From positions 1-39,194 of the forward strand of contig NZ_MUNE01000035.1 in the NCBI RefSeq assembly GCF_002154605.1: 39,194 nucleotides of DNA, written 5' to 3'. This DNA comes from Streptomyces milbemycinicus. GTDB lineage: Bacteria > Actinomycetota > Actinomycetes > Streptomycetales > Streptomycetaceae. Shown here one piece after another: positions 31,940-38,252 of this stretch; the stretch's first letter is position 1, and every line of letters begins with the position of its first letter. The position numbers and the translations under genes are program-made. A model generated the notes under the pieces. It saw only the letters and a list, made by a program, of their open reading frames with translations, did no database searches and was not told where the DNA came from.

Positions 31940-32143
31940 ATGGATCATGAGCAAGCGGAATTGCTGGGACGCCTGTCCGATGCTCTCGGTCCGGTGCCCA
32001 AGAGCGTGCTGGAAAACGCGCAATCAGTCTTCAGAGAAAACGCGTCTCGCCTTCCTGATGCCGACGGGGATTCGGAAGACGCGGCGGTGGACCGGAAGGA
32101 CCAGGTCCACGAGAACCGGACGGCCCATGCTTCTCCTGCGTAG
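31940..32143 (+). CDS. Small protein beside ECF sigma factor, unknown function
   Basis: A 67-residue frame with a good GGAGAAGGAG ribosome site eight bases before its ATG. The first half, LLGRLSDALGPVPKSVLENAQ, recalls a short motif (DPVP...A.....) in small Streptomyces proteins encoded beside sigma factors of this type; the rest is acidic and polar and looks disordered. It converges on the sigma gene and overlaps its last 113 bases on the other strand. It may be a sigma-binding or otherwise linked protein. The family link rests on my memory of the motif and is weak; it may also be truncated. Confidence 0.5.
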   Translation: MDHEQAELLGRLSDALGPVPKSVLENAQSVFRENASRLPDADGDSEDAAVDRKDQVHENRTAHASPA

Positions 32144-32771
32144 ACCGCCGGCTCACGGCGAAGGCGCGTAGACCGGCCGCCCTGATGCGGGAGGCGAGCA
32201 CGGTGTCGCTCTTGTGGACGCGGCCCTGATCCTGTAACAGCTTCTTCAAATGGGCCAGGCAGCGCGCACGCACCGGGCCCAGCGAGCCCCGCGGCATACC
32301 GAGCGTCTCGCTGATCTCGTCGTACGACATCGGCGGATCGGTCACCAGCAGCCCCAGAAGGGCCTGGCACTTGGGCGACAGCGCGCAGAACGCCGTCAGG
32401 ACCTCGTCATCGCGCTCGCGGGCCAGCGCGACATCCTCCGGCAGCTCCCCGGCCACCTCCGGCCGGTCGAACGCCTCGGTGCCGCCGACCGGTACGCTGC
32501 GCCCCGACTTCTCCAGGTGCTTCAGGCTCTCCCGACGGGCCGAGGTGGAAATCCACTGGGCCAGCCGCTCCGGCGACCGGAGTTTGTCCAGGTGCTGAAC
32601 GACGCGCAGCCAGGTCGCCTGGCTGACATCGCCGCAGTCGGCCGGGCTCAGCCGGTGTGAGCGGGCGATCGCCCAGATCAGCGGCGCATACCGCTCCACG
32701 ATCTGATTCCAGCAGTCCTGATCCCCGGCAAGACAGCCGTCCACCAGATCGTTCAATGACCGTGCGTACAC
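32031..32771 (-). CDS. ECF-type RNA polymerase sigma factor
   Basis: A 246-residue sigma-70 family protein of the extracytoplasmic-function group. Region 2 spans about residues 8-85 (WNQIVERYAPLIWAIAR, DVSQATWLRVVQHLDKLR, WISTSARRESLKHL). Region 4 spans about 120-180 (LSPKCQALLGLLV, MSYDEISETLGMPRGSLGPV, RARCLAHLKKLL). A low-complexity C-terminal tail of ~60 residues covers the overlap with the small gene at 31940. GTG 32771 is chosen because GGGGGG lies five bases upstream and VYARSLNDLV begins the conserved part; an upstream ATG at 32858 is in frame but lacks support. No membrane anti-sigma gene is adjacent. I infer that it reads the TGTATCC-N15-GGATCTGT promoters in this cluster. Confidence 0.88.
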   Translation of the reverse strand: MYARSLNDLVDGCLAGDQDCWNQIVERYAPLIWAIARSHRLSPADCGDVSQATWLRVVQHLDKLRSPERLAQWISTSARRESLKHLEKSGRSVPVGGTEAFDRPEVAGELPEDVALARERDDEVLTAFCALSPKCQALLGLLVTDPPMSYDEISETLGMPRGSLGPVRARCLAHLKKLLQDQGRVHKSDTVLASRIRAAGLRAFAVSRRSTQEKHGPSGSRGPGPSGPPPRLPNPRRHQEGETRFL

Positions 32772-32888
32772 GTATCCCCCCGTGAACTTTCTTTTTTGGC
32801 TCCGGGCTGAATAGGTTCGATCGACACCTATTACTCCGGTTCGCCGCGAGGTGACCAAAACTCAAATTCACCTCAGCTACGAGTGTTT

Positions 32889-32919
32889 ACTATAGAGCGG
32901 CGCCGACTGTGCCTGTCAA
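32889..32919 (-). promoter_or_regulatory. Possible housekeeping promoter for the sigma factor gene
   Basis: On the minus strand TTGACA (32914-32919) and TATAGT (32889-32894) are separated by 19 bases, longer than the preferred 17-18. It would give a leader of about 110 bases before GTG 32771. It differs from the cluster promoter, which would fit a sigma gene under outside control. Confidence 0.35.
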
Positions 32920-32975
32920 CCGTCTCCGGGGGGCTGTGGAAATGTTGACTGGCGGGTAGCCAATCTACGGTGGAT

Positions 32976-32999
32976 GCGCCGGGGTGCGCGCCCCGGCGC
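32976..32999. promoter_or_regulatory. GC-rich hairpin in the sigma/Rieske divergent region
   Basis: Perfect 9-bp arms GCGCCGGGG and CCCCGGCGC with loop TGCGCG. It lies upstream of both candidate promoters. Could be a DNA-binding palindrome or insulating terminator. Confidence 0.45.
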
Positions 33000-33055
33000 G
33001 GCGTCCGATAGTCGATCCTGTTTCGGTGCGGATTTCGTTTCGAATATGTGTCCGG

Positions 33056-33085
33056 TGTATCTGAAGCTAACATTCCGCTATCTGT
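33056..33085 (+). promoter_or_regulatory. Weak copy of the cluster-specific promoter, Rieske gene
   Basis: TGTATCTG (33056-33063), 14 bases, CTATCTGT (33078-33085). The spacing is identical to the four strong copies; the boxes match at seven of eight (TGTATCYG) and six of eight positions. The Rieske ATG is 66 bases downstream. Confidence 0.5.
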
Positions 33086-33150
33086 GAAGCGGGGTCACCG
33101 TGCCCGCCACACAGACGCCACAGACGGACACCACAGAGAGGAGCCACACG

Positions 33151-33504
33151 ATGAGTGAGACCGTGAACGAGCGAGGCGGGATGCAAGGCGGGATGCAAGG
33201 TGGGATCCGCGTCGCGCGCCTGGAGGATGTGCAGCCTGGCGAGATGACGACGGTCGAAGTGGAGGGCGTCAGGGTGCTCCTGGCGAACGTCGGGGGGACG
33301 GTCCGCGCCCTGCGCGACAGCTGCTCGCACGAAGAAGCCCCCTTGTCGGAGGGCGAGTTGGAGGGGGAGACGGTGGTCTGCCCCTGGCACTTCAGCAGCT
33401 TCTGCCTCCGCACGGGCGAGGCGCTGGAGATGCCCGCCGTGGACCCCGTAGAGGCCTACGCGGTCCACGTAGTGGACGGAGAAGTGTTCCTTTCTCGCCA
33501 GTGA
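33151..33504 (+). CDS. Rieske [2Fe-2S] ferredoxin-like protein
   Basis: A 117-residue protein. Cys58-x-His60 (SCSHEEAPL) and Cys77-x2-His80 (VCPWHFSSF), 16 residues apart, are the four cluster ligands. Size and layout are those of soluble Rieske ferredoxins that feed electrons to oxygenases or of NirD-like small subunits. Within the cluster it may serve the P450s or an unseen oxygenase. The N-terminus has a GMQG repeat made by a 12-base tandem repeat (33175-33210). ATG 33151 follows GAGAGGAG; two more in-frame ATGs lie in the repeat, but neither has a comparable ribosome site. Confidence 0.9.
   Translation: MSETVNERGGMQGGMQGGIRVARLEDVQPGEMTTVEVEGVRVLLANVGGTVRALRDSCSHEEAPLSEGELEGETVVCPWHFSSFCLRTGEALEMPAVDPVEAYAVHVVDGEVFLSRQ
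33175..33210 (+). repeat. 12-bp tandem repeat inside the Rieske gene
   Basis: GGCGGGATGCAA at 33175-33186 and 33187-33198, with a degenerate third unit (GGTGGGATCCGC) at 33199-33210. It encodes GGMQ repeats ahead of the Rieske domain. Confidence 0.75.
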
Positions 33505-33609
33505 ACGTGGGGAACTGACGCGGGCGGCGTTCACTAAACGGAGGCGCTGTATCGTGTGCCTGAACGCCGGGTTTCTTGTCGAGCGGCGGAGTATCAGGGA
33601 GGGGGACGC

Positions 33610-34362
33610 GTGTCGCCAGGGGAAGCGCACGTCGCACCGTACTCACGGCGCGAGCGGCTGCGCATCGCGACCATCCGCGAGATCAAGGATGTCGCCCGGA
33701 CGCTCCTGGTTCAGGAGGGCCCGGAGAACGTGACGATCCGGGCCATCGCCCGTGAGATGGGCATGACCGCGCCCGCCGTCTACCGCTACTTCAGCAGCCG
33801 TGACGCCCTGATCCTCCAGCTGCGTGTGGACATCTTCGCCGAGATGGCCCGTTATATGCGCGGTGTGATCGGGCGGCTCCCCGAGTCGGAGCCCGGCCGC
33901 GGGCTGATCGGCGGGGCGAGAGCGCTGCGCGTCTGGGCCATCAAGCATCCCCATGAGTTCGGGCTCATACTCGGCCCCTGGGCCCCGGGCCTGGGCCGGG
34001 AGGAGACCAAGCCCGACCGGAACATGGGCTGGGTCTTCGGCTCGGTGTTCTCCGACCTGATCTCGGACCTGTGGCGGGTGCGCGGCTTCCCCGCTCCCAA
34101 TGAGGAAGAGCTCGACCCCGGGCTCGTACGGGCGCTTGTCGAGCTCAGCGAGGATCAGGGCGTCGAGATGCCCCCGGGTGCGCTCGCCGTGATGCTCCGC
34201 TGCTGGGTCCGGCTGTACGGGGTGATCTCGATGGAGGCCCTTGGCCATATGTCCTTCGCCCTCCAGGAGGGGAAGTCCTTCTTCGAGTTCGAGCTGCGCA
34301 ACCTCTGTCTGATGCTGGACATCGAGGAGTTCTACGAGGAGGACACGGCCCAGGGGGCCTAG
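33610..34362 (+). CDS. TetR/AcrR family transcriptional regulator (second)
   Basis: A 250-residue regulator. Residues ~12-60 form the helix-turn-helix (VTIRAIAREMGMTAPAVYR, then YFSSRDALILQL). The helical C-terminal domain is of the WHG/TetR_C_33-like type and contains the segment IKHPHEFGLILGPWAPG. GTG 33610 is chosen because GGGAGGGGGA lies five bases upstream; the longer frame from ATG 33556 begins in Cys/Arg-rich sequence. It lies 105 bases after the Rieske gene and just before the 328-base gap that precedes the hopanoid operon, so it marks the right edge of the cluster. Possible targets are the Rieske/sigma region or itself; I saw no clear palindrome upstream. Confidence 0.85.
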   Translation: MSPGEAHVAPYSRRERLRIATIREIKDVARTLLVQEGPENVTIRAIAREMGMTAPAVYRYFSSRDALILQLRVDIFAEMARYMRGVIGRLPESEPGRGLIGGARALRVWAIKHPHEFGLILGPWAPGLGREETKPDRNMGWVFGSVFSDLISDLWRVRGFPAPNEEELDPGLVRALVELSEDQGVEMPPGALAVMLRCWVRLYGVISMEALGHMSFALQEGKSFFEFELRNLCLMLDIEEFYEEDTAQGA

Positions 34363-34690
34363 GGGATCCATGGACGATCACCTAGGGGATCACCTAGGGC
34401 CGCCTCGGGGTACATCGCGGCACGTTTGTACACCGAGAGGCGTAAGCTGTACCGGTGCCCATCCGGGCACGCCGAACCTGTGTCACTGTCCCCTGTGAGT
34501 GGGGTGCGGCGTCGAGCGCCCTTGACGTGGCGGGCGCGGCGTGTCCGCATCGTGTCGACCCTGGCAACCGGTGTAGAACGGGGGATGTGACGGCATTGGC
34601 TACCCGGCCCATCTCCAGCTCTCCCACAGGGCCCGGTCACCCGGGCCCGGGCGGAGACCTGGTCCTTGCCCGTACGCCTGGCTGTCCACG
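34363..34690. other. Intergenic boundary between the cluster and the hopanoid operon
   Basis: No gene is supported in this 328-base stretch. It contains a perfect 12-bp tandem repeat, GATCACCTAGGG at 34376-34387 and 34388-34399, and a small hairpin (GTGCCC-ATCC-GGGCAC, 34455-34470). The hopanoid promoter must lie here, but I see no convincing -35/-10 pair; GTAGAAC near 34572 is a weak -10 candidate. Confidence 0.6.
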
Positions 34691-35689
34691 GTGACCGTGG
34701 AGGACGAGCGCAGCGGGTCCCATAGCACGTCCAGCGGTCCCCTCGACGGGCAGGAGGCCGCCCGGGCCGTACTCGACAAGGCCGCGCACGAGAACTTTCC
34801 CGTCGCCCCCTTCTTCCTTCCCCGCGCCTGGCGGGCCGACCTCATGGCGATCTACGGCTACGCCCGTCTGGTCGACGACATCGGCGACGGCGACCTTCCC
34901 CCCGGCGGCTCGGACGCCGAGCTGCTGGGCCTCGACCGCGACCGGGCCGACGATCCGCTCATGATGCTCGACGCGTTCGAGAAGGACCTGTGGCGCGTCT
35001 TCGGCGAGCCGGGCGGTACGGGCGGCGCGAGCGGTACGGGCGGCGCGGCCGGCACCGGCAGCGTGTCCCCGGACCCCCGCCATCCGCTGCTGCGCGCGCT
35101 GCGCCCCACGGTCCGCCGCCACCGGCTGCCCCCCGAGCCGTTCCTCGGCCTGATCGAGGCGAACCGGCAGGACCAGCGGGTGCGCCGGTACGAAACCTAT
35201 GAGGACCTGCTCGGCTACTGCGAGCTGTCCGCCAACCCGGTGGGCCGGCTGGTGCTCGGTGTGACCGGCACCACCAGCCCCGAGCGGGTCCGCCGCTCCG
35301 ACTCGATCTGCACCGCGCTCCAGATCGTGGAACATCTGCAGGACGTCGCCGAGGACCTTCGCCGCGACCGCGTCTATCTGCCCGCCGAGGACATGAAGAG
35401 TTTCGGGGTGACGGAGGCCGATCTCGCCGCCCCCACGGCCGGCGCCCCGGTGCGCGCCCTGATCGCCCATGAAGCGGCCCGCGCCGAAACCCTGCTGAAT
35501 GAAGGGACCCCCCTCGTGGGTAGCGTCCACGGCAGGCTCAAGTGGTTGCTCGCCGGGTTCGTGGCAGGGGGACGGGCCGCTCTGAGGGCGGTCGCGGCCG
35601 CGGGATACGACGTACTGCCTGGACCGCCCAGACCCACCAAGCTCAGCCTGCTGCGCGAGGTGGGGGCGACACTGCGAAGAGAGGGGTGA
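34691..35689 (+). CDS. hpnC: Squalene/phytoene synthase family, HpnC
   Basis: A 332-residue trans-prenyl transferase-like protein. YARLVDDIGD is the first Asp-rich motif, and QDVAEDLRRDRVYLP is the second. In the HpnCDE route, HpnD joins two farnesyl diphosphates to presqualene diphosphate, HpnC converts this to hydroxysqualene, and HpnE reduces it to squalene. Assignment to HpnC rests on gene order (C-D-E) and motif forms. A Gly/Thr/Ala-rich insert at about residues 108-125 (GGTGGASGTGGAAGTG) comes from an 18-base tandem repeat (35013-35047) and is probably a surface loop. Start GTG 34691 is the best available; the end overlaps hpnD by GTGA. Confidence 0.9.
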   Translation: MTVEDERSGSHSTSSGPLDGQEAARAVLDKAAHENFPVAPFFLPRAWRADLMAIYGYARLVDDIGDGDLPPGGSDAELLGLDRDRADDPLMMLDAFEKDLWRVFGEPGGTGGASGTGGAAGTGSVSPDPRHPLLRALRPTVRRHRLPPEPFLGLIEANRQDQRVRRYETYEDLLGYCELSANPVGRLVLGVTGTTSPERVRRSDSICTALQIVEHLQDVAEDLRRDRVYLPAEDMKSFGVTEADLAAPTAGAPVRALIAHEAARAETLLNEGTPLVGSVHGRLKWLLAGFVAGGRAALRAVAAAGYDVLPGPPRPTKLSLLREVGATLRREG

Positions 35690-36648
35690 GCCGGACCGTG
35701 ACCGGAGCTCCGCACGCGTCCGCACCAGTGCTCGCGGCGTACCGGTACTGCGAGGCCGTGACCGGGCAGCAGGCGCGTAACTTCGCGTACGGCATCAGGC
35801 TGCTGCCCACCGAGAAGCGCCGGGCGATGTCCGCGCTCTACGCCTTCTCGCGCCGCGTCGACGACATCGGGGACGGCCGCCTGGACGCCGACGCCAAGCG
35901 GGCGCGGCTGGCCGACACCCGCGCCGTGCTCGACCGCATCAGGGACCGCGGGATCGAGGAGGACGACACCGACCCGGTCGCCGTTGCGCTCGCGCATGCC
36001 GCGCGCCGCTTCCCGATCCCGCTGGGCGGGCTCGACGAGCTGATCGACGGCGTGCTGATGGATGTGTCCGGCCAGACCTATGAGACCTGGGACGATCTCA
36101 GGGCCTACTGCCGCTGTGTCGCGGGCGCCATCGGGCGGCTCTCCCTCGGCGTCTTCGGGACCGTGCGCGCCCCCGGGATGAGCGCGCGCGAGATCGAGCG
36201 CGCCCCCGAGTACGCCGATACGCTCGGCCTGGCCCTGCAGCTCACCAACATCCTCCGGGACATCCGCGAGGACGCCTCCGGCGGCCGCACCTATCTGCCC
36301 GCCGACGACCTCGCCAAGTTCGGCTGCCCGACCGGCATCCACGCCTCCATCGCCCCGCCGGACGCCGACTTCACCGGACTGGTGCAGTTCGAGGTCCGGC
36401 GGGCCAGAGCCCTGTTCGCCGAGGGCTACAAGCTGCTGCCGATGCTGGACCGCCGCAGCGGCGCCTGCGTGGCCGCCATGGCCGGTATCTACCGAAGGCT
36501 CCTGGAGCGCATCGCCCGCGACCCGGAGGCCGTGCTGCGCGGCCGGGTCTCGCTTCCCGGCCGCGAGAAGGTGTACGTCGCCGTCCGCGGCCTGGCCGGG
36601 CTCGACGCCCGGGCCGCCGCCCGCCGCGGCGCCGGGGGACGGTCATGA
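35686..36648 (+). CDS. hpnD: Presqualene diphosphate synthase, HpnD
   Basis: A 320-residue squalene/phytoene synthase family enzyme. FSRRVDDIGD and LQLTNILRDIREDA are the two Asp-rich Mg-diphosphate sites, and GGRTYLPADDLAKFG is the usual stretch that follows. It condenses two farnesyl diphosphates to presqualene diphosphate. GTG 35686 overlaps the hpnC stop by GTGA; GTG 35698 is also in frame and cannot be excluded. The 3' end overlaps hpnE by ATGA, so the three genes are coupled. Confidence 0.9.
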   Translation: MSRTVTGAPHASAPVLAAYRYCEAVTGQQARNFAYGIRLLPTEKRRAMSALYAFSRRVDDIGDGRLDADAKRARLADTRAVLDRIRDRGIEEDDTDPVAVALAHAARRFPIPLGGLDELIDGVLMDVSGQTYETWDDLRAYCRCVAGAIGRLSLGVFGTVRAPGMSAREIERAPEYADTLGLALQLTNILRDIREDASGGRTYLPADDLAKFGCPTGIHASIAPPDADFTGLVQFEVRRARALFAEGYKLLPMLDRRSGACVAAMAGIYRRLLERIARDPEAVLRGRVSLPGREKVYVAVRGLAGLDARAAARRGAGGRS

Positions 36649-38252
36649 CCCTCCCGGCGGACCCGCATCCACGCCGCACAAGCCCGAACCCAAGCGCACC
36701 CCCTGAGCCGACCCCACGCCCCCAGGCCGATCCCGGCCCGCGCGGTGCAGAGACGGCAGGCCGCCTCCTCGGGGCGGCCGTGCCGTCGCGGAAGCAGGCG
36801 GGCGGTCCGGGCGCGGGCGGCGGCCGGTCACGGGGGTCCGTGGTCGTCGTGGGCGGCGGGCTGGCGGGCACCACGGCGGCGCTCGCGCTCGCCGACGCCG
36901 GGCTGCGTGTGACCGTGCTGGAGGGGCGCCCCCGGCTGGGCGGGCTCGCCTTCTCCTTCCGCCGCCCGTCCCCCGTGGGCGAGCTGACCGTCGACAACGG
37001 CCAGCATGTGTATCTGCGCTGCTGCTCCGCCTACCGGTGGTTCCTCGACCGGGTCGGCGGCTCCCGGCTCGCCCCGCTGCAGGGCAGGCTCGACGTGCCC
37101 GTCCTGGACGCCGACGGGCGGCCGGGTCGGCGGCTCGGCCGGCTGCGCCGCGCCGCCCTGCCCGTACCGCTGCACCTGGCCGCGAGCCTCGCCACCTATC
37201 CGCACCTCTCGCTGGCCGAGCGCGCCCAGGTGGGGCGTGCCGCGCTTGCCCTGGGGCGGCTCGACCCGACCGACCCGGCCCTGGACGGGGTGGACTTCGG
37301 CGACTGGCTGCGCCGCCATGGACAGTCGCCGCGCGCCGTGGAGGCGCTGTGGGACCTGGTCGGGGTCGCCACGCTCAACGCCACCGCCCGCGACGCCTCG
37401 CTCGGCCTGGCCGCGATGGTCTTCAAGACCGGGCTGCTCTCCCGCCCCGGCGCGGCCGATATCGGCTGGGCCCGCACCCCCCTCGGCGAGCTGCACGACA
37501 CCCTCGCCCGCGCGGCCCTGGACAAGGCCGGCGTGGTCTGCGAGCTGCGCACGAAAGTGACCGCCGTCGCCCGCACCGCCGAGGGCCGCTGGAGCGTGCA
37601 CACGGCGGGCGGCGCGCCGCTGGAGGCGGACGCGGTGGTGCTGGCCGTACCGCAGCGCGAGGCCCACGCCCTGCTTCCCGAGGGCGCCCTGGACGCCCCG
37701 GACCGGCTGCTGCGCATCGGCACGGCGCCGATCCTGAACATCCATGTGGTTTACGATCGCAAAGTCATGCGCCGCCCCTTCTTCGCCGCGATCGGCACCC
37801 CCGTCCAGTGGGTCTTCGACCGCACCGACGCCTCCGGCCTGGCGAAGCTCCCCGGGGCGGGGGACAGCCAGTACCTGGCGCTGTCCCAGTCCGCGGCGCA
37901 CCAGGAGATCGAGCTCCCGGCCGCCGAGCTGCGCGCCCGCTATCTGCCCGAGCTGGAGCGGCTGCTGCCCGCTGCCCGCGGCGCCGCGGTGCGCGACTTC
38001 TTCGTCACCCGCGAGCGCACCGCGACCTTCGCCCCCACCCCCGGCGTCGGGCGGCTGCGCCCCGACGCCCCCACGAACGCGCCCGGCCTGTATCTGGCCG
38101 GGGCGTGGACCGCCACCGGCTGGCCCGCGACCATGGAGGGCGCCGTGCGCAGTGGGCTGTCCGCCGCCCGTACGGCCCTCTGCGACCTCGGCCGCCCGCA
38201 TCGCGACCCGCCCCCCGCCTCCGGCCGGGGGACCCCCAAGGAGGCGGCATGA
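36645..38252 (+). CDS. hpnE: Hydroxysqualene dehydroxylase, HpnE (FAD-dependent)
   Basis: A 535-residue flavoprotein of the phytoene desaturase/amine oxidase superfamily. VVVVGGGLAGTTAALALADA (about residues 66-85) is the FAD loop, followed by LEGRPRLGGLAFSF. The C-terminal PGLYLAGAWTATGWPATMEG is the second FAD site. It reduces hydroxysqualene to squalene for hopanoids. About 65 Pro/Gly/Arg-rich residues precede the domain. ATG 36645 overlaps the hpnD stop, but a GTG at 36841 right before the FAD motif with GGGGG upstream is an alternative, which would leave a 192-base gap. Confidence 0.9.
   Translation: MTLPADPHPRRTSPNPSAPPEPTPRPQADPGPRGAETAGRLLGAAVPSRKQAGGPGAGGGRSRGSVVVVGGGLAGTTAALALADAGLRVTVLEGRPRLGGLAFSFRRPSPVGELTVDNGQHVYLRCCSAYRWFLDRVGGSRLAPLQGRLDVPVLDADGRPGRRLGRLRRAALPVPLHLAASLATYPHLSLAERAQVGRAALALGRLDPTDPALDGVDFGDWLRRHGQSPRAVEALWDLVGVATLNATARDASLGLAAMVFKTGLLSRPGAADIGWARTPLGELHDTLARAALDKAGVVCELRTKVTAVARTAEGRWSVHTAGGAPLEADAVVLAVPQREAHALLPEGALDAPDRLLRIGTAPILNIHVVYDRKVMRRPFFAAIGTPVQWVFDRTDASGLAKLPGAGDSQYLALSQSAAHQEIELPAAELRARYLPELERLLPAARGAAVRDFFVTRERTATFAPTPGVGRLRPDAPTNAPGLYLAGAWTATGWPATMEGAVRSGLSAARTALCDLGRPHRDPPPASGRGTPKEAA

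Larger units (their letters stand above)
32772..33150. other. Divergent control region between sigma factor and Rieske genes
   Basis: This 379-base stretch has no credible gene. It is AT-richer than its surroundings near 32780-32900. It holds a possible sigma promoter on the minus strand (32889-32919), a GC-rich hairpin (32976-32999), and a weak copy of the cluster promoter (33056-33085). The run from 33000 to 33080 is also relatively AT-rich. The region probably integrates control of the sigma factor. Confidence 0.7.
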
